Below are positions 9,815-19,678 of a stretch of 64,000 bases of DNA, one piece after another. Origin of the DNA: Leishmania martiniquensis (Eukaryota; Euglenozoa; Kinetoplastea; Trypanosomatida; Trypanosomatidae); contig NC_090169.1 of assembly GCF_017916325.1 (NCBI RefSeq), positions 167,501 through 231,500 of the forward strand, given 5' to 3'. Position numbers and translations under genes: made by a program. Position 1 is the stretch's first letter; every line of letters begins with the position of its first letter. The notes under the pieces were generated by a model. It did no database searches, was not told the DNA's origin, and worked only from the letters and a program-made list of their open reading frames with translations.

Positions 9815-10538
9815 CGCCGCGATCGCCACGCCCGTGGCATCGAGGCACATGAGCCCGGGCACGAATTGCCGCACGTTGGCTGTGGCAATCCGCTTCGTCC
9901 ACCCGGCGCCAGCGCAGAGCGCGCACGTTCATCCTTTGGTGTCAGCGTCTGCTCCACTTTTTTGTTCGCCTCCGCCGCATGGGTATGTGCGCCCAGGAGC
10001 GCGTATGCCTTTGCGTTGTCTTCGGCGAGCGCCCGGATCACTGTGTGACGCACGCATGCCCAGCACGCCAGCTTGACCTACTTTTACCCATGAATGCCGA
10101 CGCAACCGAACCAATAGCCACCCTTCACCCTGCACGCACAGACATCACACCACCCAACAATGGAGGAACTCGCTTGTGTGTGACACACAGCTGGGAACGG
10201 GTGGAGCGCGCCCTCGTTTTTATTTTTTTTTCGGTGCCCGCTAGCGGTCCCTCACACCCTTTCCTCTGCACTGAAGCGCATCCTACGTCTCATGCCCTGC
10301 TCCGCCATTCCTCTCTTCACCATCCTTTTCCGATCTTCTCGCGCTTTCTCTCTCTCTCTCGCTCTCTCTCTCTGGCCACCGACTCCTTCCGTGACTTTGG
10401 CGCATGGGCAGCAGTGCGTGAAGCAAGTCTTGCGCTGCATCCGCATCTTTCCCGCTTCACGGTTCAGTAGGCAGCAGAGTCAGAGCACAAAAGCCGATCT
10501 GCGTGTGCTGCACACCAGAAGCTCCGCGGACGAAAAAA
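9815..10538 (+). other. Intergenic spacer before bS6m
   Basis: No gene is supported. It includes a T run near 10217-10231 and a long CT repeat (about 10341-10374). Confidence 0.55.
10341..10411 (+). promoter_or_regulatory. Candidate spliced-leader acceptor for bS6m
   Basis: A CTCTCT tract of more than 30 nt is followed by the first AG at 10410-10411, 128 nt before ATG 10539. No ATG intervenes in the bS6m frame. Prediction only. Confidence 0.4.
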
Positions 10539-11018
10539 ATGGTCTTCTACTCCCTTGTGCTCGTCATGAAGCCGCGGCCTCGGAAGTACACGTCGCAGGC
10601 GCTACGCGAGATCGCCGTGAGCATCTACAACCACGGCGGGCTGATCCGAAAGCTCTCCAATGAGGGTATCATGCGCCCGTACAGTCGCTTCCGAGACGCG
10701 GACAACACCGCGATCACGTACGCCCGCTACGTCACGCTGCAGGTGGATTTGGGCGAGGAGCAGATGAACAAAGTGGAGAAGACCATCCGCGAGCACGCCG
10801 ATGTGAACATCACGCTGCGCCTCAACAACCTGGAGCGGCCTCCAGGGGTGAAGCACAACCAGCAAAACGCCGCCGCCTACTTCCCGCTGGATACCTTCAC
10901 ACGGCTTGAGGAGGAGATCAACTGGCCGCCACAGGTGTCCGGCGACGTGTTCGAGCAACTGGACATGAATTGGAAGGAGTTCTCTCGCACGCGCTGGTCC
11001 AACTACCTGCGCAACTAG
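10539..11018 (+). CDS. MRPS6: Mitochondrial small-subunit ribosomal protein bS6m
   Basis: A 159-residue protein that starts directly with the bS6 fold. MVFYSLVLVMKPR is the first beta strand, LREIAVSIYNHGGLIRKLSN is helix 1 plus the turn, and SRFRDADN leads into ARYVTLQVDL, the next strand. A helix-strand unit with KVEKTIREHADVNITLRLNN completes the ferredoxin-like fold that binds the platform of the mitochondrial small subunit. A C-terminal extension of about 60 residues (INWPPQ...NYLRN) is typical of enlarged kinetoplastid mitoribosomal proteins. No classical presequence is obvious; the protein may use an internal signal. ATG 10539 is chosen because homology begins there; the upstream in-frame stretch lacks an ATG. 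Confidence 0.85.
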   Translation: MVFYSLVLVMKPRPRKYTSQALREIAVSIYNHGGLIRKLSNEGIMRPYSRFRDADNTAITYARYVTLQVDLGEEQMNKVEKTIREHADVNITLRLNNLERPPGVKHNQQNAAAYFPLDTFTRLEEEINWPPQVSGDVFEQLDMNWKEFSRTRWSNYLRN

Positions 11019-11369
11019 CGGCGGCCACCAGACGGAGCGGCGTTGTGCTGGCGCTCGTCTCCATTGCGCCGTCCGGTGAGTGTAGGGTAGCACGTGGCTC
11101 TGCCTCTGTGCTCAGTCGATGCGCTGAGTCGTTCCTGAGAGGAAGGCAGCACGGGTGTGCCCCGTTTCTCTTTTGTGTCTGCGTGTATGTGTATGTGTGG
11201 AGGAGGGAGAGGGGAAAGATGTCCATGTCGCGGTCCAGCAGCGATAAGGCGAAACGAGCACAGATCGCTGCCGTAGCTGCGGCTGGTGAGCGCCGAGCCT
11301 CGAGTTGCAGCGACCCCTTCCACCTCTGCTCCCACCCACACCCAGCCCGCCTCATCCTCATACTGGGCG

Positions 11370-11955
11370 GATGGGCATGTCTGCGCCCACCCATCCCCCC
11401 TACGCCATCAACGCATGGACGCAGCTCTGTGCCTCGGCCTCGGTGTGCTCCATTTCTGCCGTTGAGCAAGAGTTGAGTCCCGGGCTGAGACACACGGGCC
11501 GTGGAGCAGTGCCATGAGGCCGTGAACACATACGTTGCACAATGTTGCGTTGACCTAGTCACAGGAGCATTGCCAGACCCGTCATGCTAGTCGCCACGTG
11601 GTCCATCGCTCTCGGGGAGGCCTCGAGGTCCCCACACCTGTAGGCGGTGTGAGGGACTGCGTGGGATACACCACTGGCGCACATTGACACGTTGGCCATT
11701 GTATGGATCGGCACACTCATGTTCGCGGTCGCAGTTCGCTCTAACGCTATGCCACGCACAGCCTCCACCGCCAGCATGAAGTGCAAGGTGCACTCCTCCC
11801 CCACTCACCCTCCCACCGTTGTGGGCGCTGGACCCTGTTATCCCCATGAGAGATGGCTCTTCATGTGGCAGGAGATGGGAGGAAGGGGGCCTGAGCTCCC
11901 CGCACGCAACAACGCGGGCTGCCGCCCCCCCTGCACGTCATGATGGATCCGATGT
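11370..11955 (+). mobile_element. SIDER2-like short degenerate retroposon in the bS6m 3'UTR
   Basis: This non-coding block differs from the surrounding C/T-rich spacer. It contains phrases that I recognise from the dispersed Leishmania SIDER2 family, including the stretches GCCAGACCCGTC, TAGTCGCCACGTG, CGGTGTGAGGGACTGCGTGG and CACGCACAGCCTCCACCGCC. SIDER2 elements are 5'- and internally deleted relatives of the ingi/DIRE non-LTR retrotransposons, usually in 3'UTRs, where many destabilise mRNA. The orientation matches the gene strand. Identification is from memory of the consensus, so boundaries are approximate. Confidence 0.5.
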
Positions 11956-12080
11956 CCAATTGGGGCACCGCGCGTATTCCTCCTCAACTTCCCTCTCCCC
12001 ACTCTTTTTTCTGCTCTCTCTCTCGCGAGGCCGTTGCCGTGGACGCTCTGACGGAAGCATCTCTGCCGCACGCGCAACAA

Positions 12081-12162
12081 TCGCCTCTCTTCCTCTCCTT
12101 CTCTCTTAACTTCCCTTTTTTCTTTTCGATACCCGGCGCCTCTTACTGCTCCGTTCGCTCAG
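12081..12162 (+). promoter_or_regulatory. Candidate spliced-leader acceptor for the dynein-stalk-like gene
   Basis: A long pyrimidine-rich stretch ends at CTCAG, AG at 12161-12162, about 130 nt before ATG 12293. Prediction only. Confidence 0.4.
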
Positions 12163-12292
12163 CCTCGAGAGGGTCAGAGAGAGACGCACACCGACACGCG
12201 GGGCTCGCCTCTCGACGCTTGTCTGGTGCGAGCAAGCAGAAGCCCAGGAGCAGGCAGCGCCAGAAGAAGGTTTCGCACTGCTCACATCAAGG

Positions 12293-13585
12293 ATGTCGGC
12301 TCAGCCATCCAATGAACTGGCGCGCCTCCGCGAGGAGCTGGCGCGGGAAGAGGACGATCTCGTCGCGCTGGAGGACAGCGTCGAGGCGCAGGCCGCCCAG
12401 CTGGGGTATCTGCACACAGAGTATACGCTCAACAAGACGCGTGTCTACCACCACTACGAGCCGCGCCTCGAGCCTCTGCGATTGATCACGTACGCGGCAC
12501 TCCAGAAGGAGTCGCTCATCACACTGCAGATTGAATGGCTAGAGCGCAAGGTAGTGGAGCATGAGCGCCGCTCCCAAGGAGGGCAGTTCGTCGAAACCCG
12601 CGACATGAAGCCCGTGGCGGAGGAATACCTCGAGAAGGCGTACCAGTCACTGCTGCGCTGCTACGAGCATATCGCCGAGTGCCCGGAAGAAGCGCTGCAC
12701 ACCATCAGTCAGTACGCGTGTCCACCAGAGGAGGCTATAGCGACCATGGTGCTGGTGATGAAGGTGCGCGGTGAGGCCCCCGAGGCCTGCACGTGGAAGG
12801 CGGCGCAAGTGCTCCTCAGCTACACCTACTTTCACGATTTCTTCGCTACGCGCAGTGAACACCTGTTGAAGGGGTGCGACCTCCTCAGCGAACCACTCAT
12901 GAGCGAGCTGGAGAGCTTCTGCGCGAACCCCCACCACAGTTTGCCAGAGCTGTATCGCATCAGCATACCCATCGGGTGCATGGGAGAGTGGCTGCACTCA
13001 CTTCGCAACTACTACCGCGTCAAGCTGGTGACAGCGCCGGTGTTGCTGTCTCAAGGCGCGGATACCAGTCGCATGGCGGAGCAGGCGCAGGCGTGGCTGG
13101 CTATGATGACATTTGGTGAAGCATGCGGTCAACGGCAGCAGACTACTGCCCCCGAGGCCTCGCCTTCACCAGCCACAGACGCAGTCGCCAAAGGTGCGGA
13201 CACGGAGGACGCTGAGCTCGAAGCCCTCCTTGCCGAGTACAAGGCTAGAAAAGAAAGCCTTCAGCTTTCCACCACCCAACCGGCCTCGGTGACGGCAGAC
13301 AAGGTGCAGAAATTGCGCCACCGTCTCCATCGACTCCGTGAGAGCGTGCGCGCTGCTGAGGAAGCGCGCATTGCCGTAGAGGGCGAACTGAACGCGAAGC
13401 TCGCGGAAGTCCAATCCAACTACGATGACACAATGGTGCCGCTGGAGGATCGTCTCGAAGAGGCGACCGAATGCTTTCTGGAGCGCGTCACACGAAAAGT
13501 CGATGTTACCGCCGCTCCTCCGGCACCTGCCGCTACGGCAGTGAGCGCCGTCGACAACGCCGCCGCCGTAGCAGCAGCCGTGTAG
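12293..13585 (+). CDS. Free-standing dynein stalk / microtubule-binding-domain-like protein
   Basis: A 430-residue protein with the plan of a dynein stalk and nothing else. An N-terminal coiled coil (about 5-110) leads to a compact helical domain (about 135-250), and a second long coiled coil (about 300-400) follows, ending in an Ala/Pro-rich tail. The middle domain lines up with the dynein heavy-chain microtubule-binding domain. PPEEAIATMVLVM near 143 matches the PP-x-x-VK-L-x-x-E-x-x-x-x-L element. A W-K-A-A-Q-V-L-L helix and the F-H-D-F-F segment fit the next helices. CANPHHSLPELYRIS near 210 matches the NP-x-(Y/F)-x-x-E-x-x-x-x-A element. CMGEWLHSLRNYYRV near 229 matches the C-x-x-(L/M)-x-x-W-x-x-x-x-x-x-Y exit helix. 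No AAA+ or tail domain is present. The protein would be expected to bind microtubules passively (cortical, axonemal or FAZ). The fold assignment is fairly strong; the role is inference. Confidence 0.65.
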   Translation: MSAQPSNELARLREELAREEDDLVALEDSVEAQAAQLGYLHTEYTLNKTRVYHHYEPRLEPLRLITYAALQKESLITLQIEWLERKVVEHERRSQGGQFVETRDMKPVAEEYLEKAYQSLLRCYEHIAECPEEALHTISQYACPPEEAIATMVLVMKVRGEAPEACTWKAAQVLLSYTYFHDFFATRSEHLLKGCDLLSEPLMSELESFCANPHHSLPELYRISIPIGCMGEWLHSLRNYYRVKLVTAPVLLSQGADTSRMAEQAQAWLAMMTFGEACGQRQQTTAPEASPSPATDAVAKGADTEDAELEALLAEYKARKESLQLSTTQPASVTADKVQKLRHRLHRLRESVRAAEEARIAVEGELNAKLAEVQSNYDDTMVPLEDRLEEATECFLERVTRKVDVTAAPPAPAATAVSAVDNAAAVAAAV

Positions 13586-15091
13586 CCTATACCTGCTGCA
13601 CATCGCTGTCGGCGGCGCGCTTAGGCGTGGCCGGCGCCGCGGATCGTGATGTGTATATGAGTGCTTGTCCTCGATGGTGTCTGACGAGTCGTCGAATCGC
13701 TGCCCTCTCTTTTTGCGGCGCGCTCTGGACACCCTCCCTTCAGCGTTGCGGGGTAGCGCCGCGTGGGGAAGAAGGGGAGGGGCGGTGAAGAAGCTTATTA
13801 CGCACCTGCAGAGGCGCACAGGAAGGCGGAAGCCGAGCCCTTCACCGTAGGCGTGGGCGTTGGAGATGTACAGTGAACTTCTCTTGTGCGACGCGCGTTG
13901 TGTGTGTGTATGTGTGTGTACTCCGTGCAACTTTTGTTTTCGTATGCGCGGAGGCCGTCGCTCGTCTGTTTTGTTTTTCTTTCCTTTTTGGAGGGGGGAA
14001 GGGGGAGGATATACATGAGCGGAGGGACAGGGGGACGACGGAGAGGTGGCGGTGCGAGAGAAGCAATCGAGTGCGCAGAGAGAGAGCGAGAGGGGGGAGA
14101 GAGCCCTGGCCTCCGTCGCCTCTCCGACTCCCCCCTCCCCTTTCGGCACCCTCCTTCTTTCCCCCCTCGCCTCGATGTTGCCGCTCTTCCCCTACTCATG
14201 TGATCCTACACAGTTTTCGCGCATGCCGGTAGCAGCACTCCATGATGGGCAGTGCCCTCTCTCTCGGCGCGCACCGGATGCCTCTTTGTCATATTTGTGC
14301 CTTGGCCTCTCTCTCTCTCGTTACTTTTCTGTGATGTATGTGTTGGGCGCGGACGTACTGTGCGCCTGAAGCATATGTTTTTCGTCACGTTGGCACCAAA
14401 GGCGCTCTCTTCAGTCACTGTAGCACTCGAGAGGAATGAGTGAAGCGAGAGGTGTCGATACGCGCCACTGCGAAAGCAGGGTGCGTCGTGCTACTACGTT
14501 TAGTTGGCGAGGAGGAAAGTGTGGGCGGCGGGGCCTCTGCACCGGCTTTCTTCCCCACACAGACACACACAAATCGACACGCATCGCCGTCATCGCCCAT
14601 GCCCGTCTCCTCTCGCCCTCGCATCTGTGCGGATGGGCTGCACGTTGCATAATGTGTGCACGGAGTGAGGGGTGCGTAAAGGGAAAGCGGGCGCGAATCG
14701 CATGCGTGCTGAGCCACCGAAACATTTTCTCCCTCCCCCTCACCACGCCCGCATCGCTGCCTCTTTTCGTGCTCTCTCTGAGAAAAGGGGGCTGCATTCC
14801 GTTCGCTGTGGTGCACGCGAGCACACTCCATGTCTGTCCCCTCCCCCACCACCACCACCGGCGCACCTCACGTGCGTCAACGCTCCCTCCCTCTCCCCCT
14901 ACTCCCCCCCACCTACCCGCACCTCTCCCTCCCACAGGCACCCGACCACATACGCAAGAGCACGTGCGAGGAAGCGCCACCGCCACAGAAACGCTCACCA
15001 CTATCCTGCACTCTCCCGAGACATCGCAGGCCCTTCGAAGTCCTTGCTATCATCTTCCCTGCCTCTGCAGCACTGCACAGACTCCTCAAGA
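13586..15091 (+). other. Intergenic spacer
   Basis: No gene is supported. It is dense in C/T and G/A tracts (for example 14060-14100 and 14880-14937) with a GT run near 13900-13920. ORFs on both strands here are low complexity. A 327-codon frame on the - strand (13166-14149) overlaps the 3' end of the stalk-like gene and is a shadow. Confidence 0.6.
14882..14937 (+). promoter_or_regulatory. Candidate spliced-leader acceptor for the 15092 gene
   Basis: A C/T tract of about 50 nt ends in CACAG, AG at 14936-14937. The first ATG downstream is the chosen start at 15092, which supports both the site and the start. Prediction only. Confidence 0.45.
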
Positions 15092-16783
15092 ATGCTCGCG
15101 GAGGTGTACACCTACGCAAGGTTCTCCAGCCACCTCTCCGCTGTCCTGGGCCGACACCCGACGGCGACTGAACTGCGGCTACAGCTTCTCCCGCCCGTGA
15201 CAGGGCCTCACCCAGGGTTGGAGTGCCGCGGTGCGCATGGCAGCCGAGCAGCCGTGTCGACGCTGCCATCCATTGCAGACAGCGACTCGGATGTAATAAC
15301 CCTCTACGCCGTTCTGCTGCCTCACCGCAGCGGCAATGACAGCAACGGCAATGCCGCTGCCGCCTACCCGGTGGTTGGGCACGTATCCCACATCTCGCTG
15401 AACTGGTGTGCGCAGCTGCAGCGCTCGCTGAGCATCACTGCCCTCCTTGCCGCGCCGTCGCGCAGCTTCGTATGGCACGGCAACGGCTTTTACGAGAGCG
15501 AAGTCAGCACCCTTTTAGGGCGAGAGCGGCAGGCCGGCGTTTCATCTTTTGAGGTGCAGCTCTCTCCGTACGTCCCGTCACTGCAGTGGCATCGTGCCGT
15601 AGATGGCATCTTCGGCTCGCATCACTCGGTATGCAGCTCCTACACGTGTCGCATCGGCCACTGGCGCGAAGACGACGAGGGCGCTGGCGCAGCGCACACG
15701 CGCGAGCTGTCGGAAGAGGGGGGTAGCCTTCGTAGGCCTCCCAAAGCGCCATTGGATGCTGCCACCAGCGACCCGTCGCTACACACGCCCAGTGCCGGTT
15801 CACCTACACGGAGGCCGCGTCGCGAAGGCGTGCCCGAAGCCATGGGGATGGGCACCCCAGTGACAGCTGGGGTATCGTGCTGCTTTTCCTCTTGCAGCGG
15901 CGGGGACTTACCCCTTCGCTTGGCGGCCGTGCTGAACGGCAACGTGCCTGTGGACAACGCCTCCAGCTCCATACCAGGCACACGCGTGTTGTGCTTGATT
16001 GCGCTTGATGGCGCGCTTCTCACGGGAAGCATGTCTCCCGATCCCCCTCCGCTGTCGTGGCAGCCGGGCCTCTTCGATTATGTGAGCAACTTTGTAGCGT
16101 TCGAGGTCATGCCGCGCGTCTCTCTCGAACTCATTGACGGCAAGTGGGCGTACGTACAGGGCTCAGAGCGCCTGCTCGATGATGTCTGCCAAGTGCGGGA
16201 AGTTTTAGGGACGAGCTATGTCGTACAGTACGCCGTGGAAGCTGAAGCCCCTACCGCGACACGTGTGCGCAGCATTGTGCTGGTGCTAGACCTCTCAGTC
16301 CCTCTCCAAGTTCTCCTCGCCTCCCTCTCGTCGATGCGCTCATCCTCGCTGTCCTCAGCGGCGGACGGGAACGCGGCGTCGCTGCGACGTCGTCTGGCAG
16401 CCCAATTTGCGGCGGCAGTACAGGACACTATCGGTCAGCTTGTCTCTCAGCACCCCGATGTGTTTGCCTTTGCGCTCGAGGACGCAGCGACGACGGCGTA
16501 CGCGCCGGCGGCGCAGCTTTCACGTGCGTCCACGCATTTCACACGAGACATGCACTACCGCAGTATCGCAGCGAGCGTCACTCGCATGTTTTCCCTCTCC
16601 CCGCACCCCGCCTTCAGAGAAGAGGTGGTGCGGCTGCTGTGGGGACCTGAGGCAGACGTCGAGGGCATCGAAGTCGCCGCTACCGCGGAGCGCAGCCGTA
16701 AGAGGCGGCGTGTCTCACAGCGGCAGCCGGCGCAGATCCAGCGGTGCATTGAAGAACGGCTGATGAGTGCCATGCCGCCCTGA
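15092..16783 (+). CDS. Hypothetical protein, conserved-looking, 563 aa
   Basis: I do not recognise this protein. Two better-structured regions (about 1-190 and 280-530) flank a low-complexity insertion (about 190-265, rich in Ser, Pro, Gly and Glu). The first contains hydrophobic/aromatic stretches such as SHISLNWCAQLQRSL and the segment SFVWHGNGFYESEV. The second has VLCLIALDGALL, LFDYVSNFVAFEV and IVLVLDLSVPLQVLLASL, which suggest a globular alpha/beta protein rather than membrane helices. A basic cluster near 540 (SRKRRRVSQR) could be a nuclear localisation signal. There is no signal peptide. The longer upstream frame is low complexity without homology-like content, so ATG 15092, the first ATG after the predicted acceptor, is used. 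Third-position GC is high, supporting coding. Confidence 0.7.
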   Translation: MLAEVYTYARFSSHLSAVLGRHPTATELRLQLLPPVTGPHPGLECRGAHGSRAAVSTLPSIADSDSDVITLYAVLLPHRSGNDSNGNAAAAYPVVGHVSHISLNWCAQLQRSLSITALLAAPSRSFVWHGNGFYESEVSTLLGRERQAGVSSFEVQLSPYVPSLQWHRAVDGIFGSHHSVCSSYTCRIGHWREDDEGAGAAHTRELSEEGGSLRRPPKAPLDAATSDPSLHTPSAGSPTRRPRREGVPEAMGMGTPVTAGVSCCFSSCSGGDLPLRLAAVLNGNVPVDNASSSIPGTRVLCLIALDGALLTGSMSPDPPPLSWQPGLFDYVSNFVAFEVMPRVSLELIDGKWAYVQGSERLLDDVCQVREVLGTSYVVQYAVEAEAPTATRVRSIVLVLDLSVPLQVLLASLSSMRSSSLSSAADGNAASLRRRLAAQFAAAVQDTIGQLVSQHPDVFAFALEDAATTAYAPAAQLSRASTHFTRDMHYRSIAASVTRMFSLSPHPAFREEVVRLLWGPEADVEGIEVAATAERSRKRRRVSQRQPAQIQRCIEERLMSAMPP

Positions 16784-17543
16784 CGGTTCCGCTCTCGAGT
16801 AGGGTTAAGCACGTCCGCATAAAGAATGCGGCAAGCGCGGAAGACTTCCTGTCGCCATCCGGCGCCTCACCCCGCCTGGCGATGATGAGCGCATCAGCCT
16901 CGTGTGTTTCTGCTCTCCATGGCTGAGACGCTCTGATCTGTGCCCTCCCCGCCCCTCCTCCTCCTCCCCCCTCCTCTGCTACGAATGCTTCGCCGAACTG
17001 CTGATGAAATATGCCGTTCTGTATGCGCAGACATGCACGCACTCCGTGCTGCCGGTCATGCCGCCTTTCCTCGTCCCTCTGGCCCTCTCCTTCCCTCCTA
17101 CCCAACGCACCCGGACGAGTAGCAGCGGGGGAGCTTTGAAAGACGGAGGAGGGAAAAGGTGACAGTGCAGTCACTGGCACGACCTGTCCGGCCACGTGTG
17201 TTCCTCTCCTCGGCTCTATTTCCTTTCCTCCCCTTCGCCCCCTCGAGCCTCCCCACATTCGCTTTGGTGGCGAAGTGGCACCCGTCGTTGCTCACGGCCC
17301 CTCCTCCTCCTTCCCCTCCCCCCTCCCCCCTGCAGCCGCTTCGCGGGGCGTCTTCAGCGCCATCGCAGGCACGCACACAAAGTGGATCAAGGGGGACGGG
17401 CACCTACTAGGGGTGCATGGTGCGCATAGGTCACGAGCCCTCTCTCCCCCTTCGTACCCCCCTTTTACCCCCCACCCGTCTTACTGGGGCGACGTGCGAC
17501 CCTCCCTCTGCCAGGAAGAGGCGCCTCACGGGGCGGCGGTGCA
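16784..17543 (+). other. Intergenic spacer
   Basis: No gene is supported. It contains C/T-rich tracts around 16945-16980, 17080-17100 and 17300-17330, and nothing else distinctive. Confidence 0.55.
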
Positions 17544-18350
17544 ATGCAGTCGCGTGTTCGCTTGCTGTACTTGGAGTTTATGTGTCTCCTCCCTCAGCTG
17601 CGCGGCTTCTACAGCCCAAATGGATCGGCGGCGGCAGCTCCCACCTCGGGGACGATGGCACCGAAGCCCTTCTACCTGCGCTTGCCAGATGATCACCCTG
17701 CGTGTATGTCACTGCGTAGTGCGCACATTACAGAACTGGACAGTCACCGCCAAGGAAAGCGGCCCATTAGTACATCACCGGCTCACACCACTGCCGACAA
17801 CGCAGAAGCGCCGCCATCTTTGGTTGACGTGAGCACAGCTGTCAATGCCGCATCGCGCATGAAGGTCTTCAAGATCCGGGGAGACCACGAGAGGGCCCTT
17901 GTGGCACCCTTTATGCCCGCCAACTGGGACAACAACAATTCACAGAGGCCATCACCATCCCCAGCAAGCAAGCCTGCGCCTGCGGCGGAGCGCATCGCGG
18001 AGGCCGAATACCGTGCTCGTGTACAGCGACTCTTCTACGCGAATGCACTGGTGCCTGTAGGCAGTTCGGAGTGGAAACGGTGTCTCGCGCGTGGCCGCTA
18101 TGAGCTGCGTAGCATCCACAACGTACTGTACGTGCGCAAGTACCGCGCGCTGCACAAGCGGTATAGCTGGGCGTCGCAGCTTTCGCGTACCGAGTTGGAA
18201 GCAGCGTGGGGTGGAAACCTGGAAGCGGTGGAGCAGGCGCTCCTCGGATTGTCTAATAGGGACGTGTACGGCTACTCGGGCAGCGACACTAAAGATGGGG
18301 AAGCAGAAAGGGGCGACGAGGGACACGAAAACAGCGCGGGACGGGTGTAG
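17544..18350 (+). CDS. Hypothetical protein, 268 aa
   Basis: I do not recognise this protein. The N-terminal 25 residues (MQSRVRLLYLEF onward) are basic and hydrophobic and could act as a mitochondrial targeting segment, though one Glu is present. A disordered linker (about 30-150) follows. The C-terminal part (about 150-245) looks folded and basic: AEAEYRARVQRLFYANALVP, then WKRCLARGRYELRS and VRKYRALHKRYSWASQLS, ending in a helix EAAWGGNLEAVEQALLGL. Such a short basic, Tyr/Arg-rich module would fit a kinetoplastid-specific mitoribosomal or RNA-processing subunit, but that is a guess. ATG 17544 is the first in frame. The tail after 245 is acidic and Gly-rich. Confidence 0.65.
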   Translation: MQSRVRLLYLEFMCLLPQLRGFYSPNGSAAAAPTSGTMAPKPFYLRLPDDHPACMSLRSAHITELDSHRQGKRPISTSPAHTTADNAEAPPSLVDVSTAVNAASRMKVFKIRGDHERALVAPFMPANWDNNNSQRPSPSPASKPAPAAERIAEAEYRARVQRLFYANALVPVGSSEWKRCLARGRYELRSIHNVLYVRKYRALHKRYSWASQLSRTELEAAWGGNLEAVEQALLGLSNRDVYGYSGSDTKDGEAERGDEGHENSAGRV

Positions 18351-19315
18351 GTGGTACGTTAGTGTCCTTTGCAACGTAAAGGTCGTCGTTCGTCTCGCGC
18401 TGTCTTTCTTTTTTCGAGCGTGCTGACTGCGTCACCTTCCCCCCCTCCACCCCCACACCTCTCTCTCCCCTATCGGTGGACCGTTACGCACGTAGGCGCG
18501 CTGTCTTGCAAGCAGCCAAGCAGCATCACAGCGCCGGTACCACTCGTGCACGTGCGACACACACATACACGCAGACACGCATTCTTGGATGCTCTCCTTG
18601 TCTCCGCTATTAGCATTGTTTACCGTCTTCGTTTGCTTCAGGTGGTGGTGGTGTCACCCTTCGACTGCTCTTTCTCTGTCCGCCTCCGCCTTCTGACCGC
18701 CACCACCTTCTCCGACCCACCCCAGCACATCTGCTTGCCCATCCGCGGGCGCCCTTTTTTACTGGCAGTTGCCCCCTCGATCGATAGAGAACTTCGGCTG
18801 CGTCCACCGCTTCGCGCTCACTCACCCCTTCCTCTGCCCCCTGCCGGCCACCATCATTGGGGCTTCTCTCCCTCCCTCCCTCCTCCCCCTCACTTGCGCG
18901 TGCATGCACGCCTTTGTGTGCTCTCGAGCAAGGTGCTGGCGACGACGCACACGTGAAGGCAAGGCCTGTCGGTGCTGCGCATGTGCTCGCCTCGTACTTG
19001 CGCGTAGGAATGCTGCCGGCTCTAGGACCAACACCACCACCCCACCCGCTCCCGCGAACAGCTCTGTGCGCCTGCCCATGTATATGTATGGGGCGTCACT
19101 GTTCCTCCTCTGCGCCGTGACGCCACTGGCGTCACTCCGCTCATCTCCCGGACGGCTTATGGACTCCGCCACGCCATCCTCCCCTCTCTCTCCCCCTTCC
19201 ATTGCGCCTGCAACCGGCTATCCCCACACAACCGCTCAACCGCCCGCATAGTGAGTTCACGCGAACCTTTCCCTCCTTCGAGTCCCTCTCTCCCCCTCCT
19301 CCCCCAACTGCAATC
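18351..19315 (+). other. Intergenic spacer upstream of eS25
   Basis: No gene is supported. It is pyrimidine-rich throughout with CCACCACC and CACACA stretches. The ORFs that cross it are low complexity. Confidence 0.55.
19172..19251 (+). promoter_or_regulatory. Candidate spliced-leader acceptor for eS25
   Basis: The pyrimidine tract at 19172-19200 is followed, with no earlier AG, by ATAG at 19248-19251. This leaves a short 5'UTR of about 65 nt before ATG 19316, typical of a ribosomal-protein mRNA. Prediction only. Confidence 0.4.
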
Positions 19316-19678
19316 ATGCCGCCGAAGGCTGGTCAGACAAAGAAGGCCAAGATGGAGGCCGCCAACAAGGGCGCGAAGAAGACGACGAAGAAGTGGAGCA
19401 AAGGTCAGTCCCGCGAGGCTCTGCAGAACGCCGTGATGTTCGACAAGGAGACGTACGACAAGCTCTGCAGCGAGGTGCCCAAGTACAAGCTCATCACCCC
19501 GTCAATCATCTCCGACCGCCTCAAGATCGCGGTCTCCATCGCCGCCGCGGGCCTGAAGCAGCTGTGCCGCGAGAAGCTGATCCGCTTGGTGTCGTGCTCG
19601 AGCAGGACTCGCGTGTACACGCGCATCGTGCAGGCCGCCCCGGTTGAGGCGGCGGCCGCTGCTAAGGCTGCCGAGTAA
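19316..19678 (+). CDS. RPS25: 40S ribosomal protein eS25
   Basis: A 120-residue protein with the complete eS25 layout. A Lys/Ala-rich N-terminal extension (about 1-30) ends in KKWSKGQSREAL. The winged-helix core follows: LQNAVMFDKETYDKL, EVPKYKLITPSIISDRLKI, a helix AAGLKQLCREKLIRLV and the final strand SRTRVYTRI. A short Ala-rich tail ends the protein. eS25 sits on the 40S head near the E site and contacts tRNA and IRES RNAs in other eukaryotes. Length and order agree with the family. The upstream in-frame extension lacks homology, so ATG 19316 is the start. One copy is visible. Confidence 0.96.
   Translation: MPPKAGQTKKAKMEAANKGAKKTTKKWSKGQSREALQNAVMFDKETYDKLCSEVPKYKLITPSIISDRLKIAVSIAAAGLKQLCREKLIRLVSCSSRTRVYTRIVQAAPVEAAAAAKAAE

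Larger units (their letters stand above)
11019..12292 (+). other. Intergenic spacer containing a SIDER2-like element
   Basis: The first part is ordinary UTR-like sequence with a GT-rich run near 11180-11200. The middle (about 11370-11955) has lower pyrimidine bias and looks like a SIDER2 remnant, annotated separately. The last 300 bp are pyrimidine-rich and carry the trans-splice signal for the next gene. Confidence 0.55.

Noticed and set aside
13166..14149. A 327-codon open frame on the - strand
   Set aside because: It spans the 3' end of the stalk-like gene and C/T-rich spacer. The translation is low complexity, and no other gene in the window is on the - strand.
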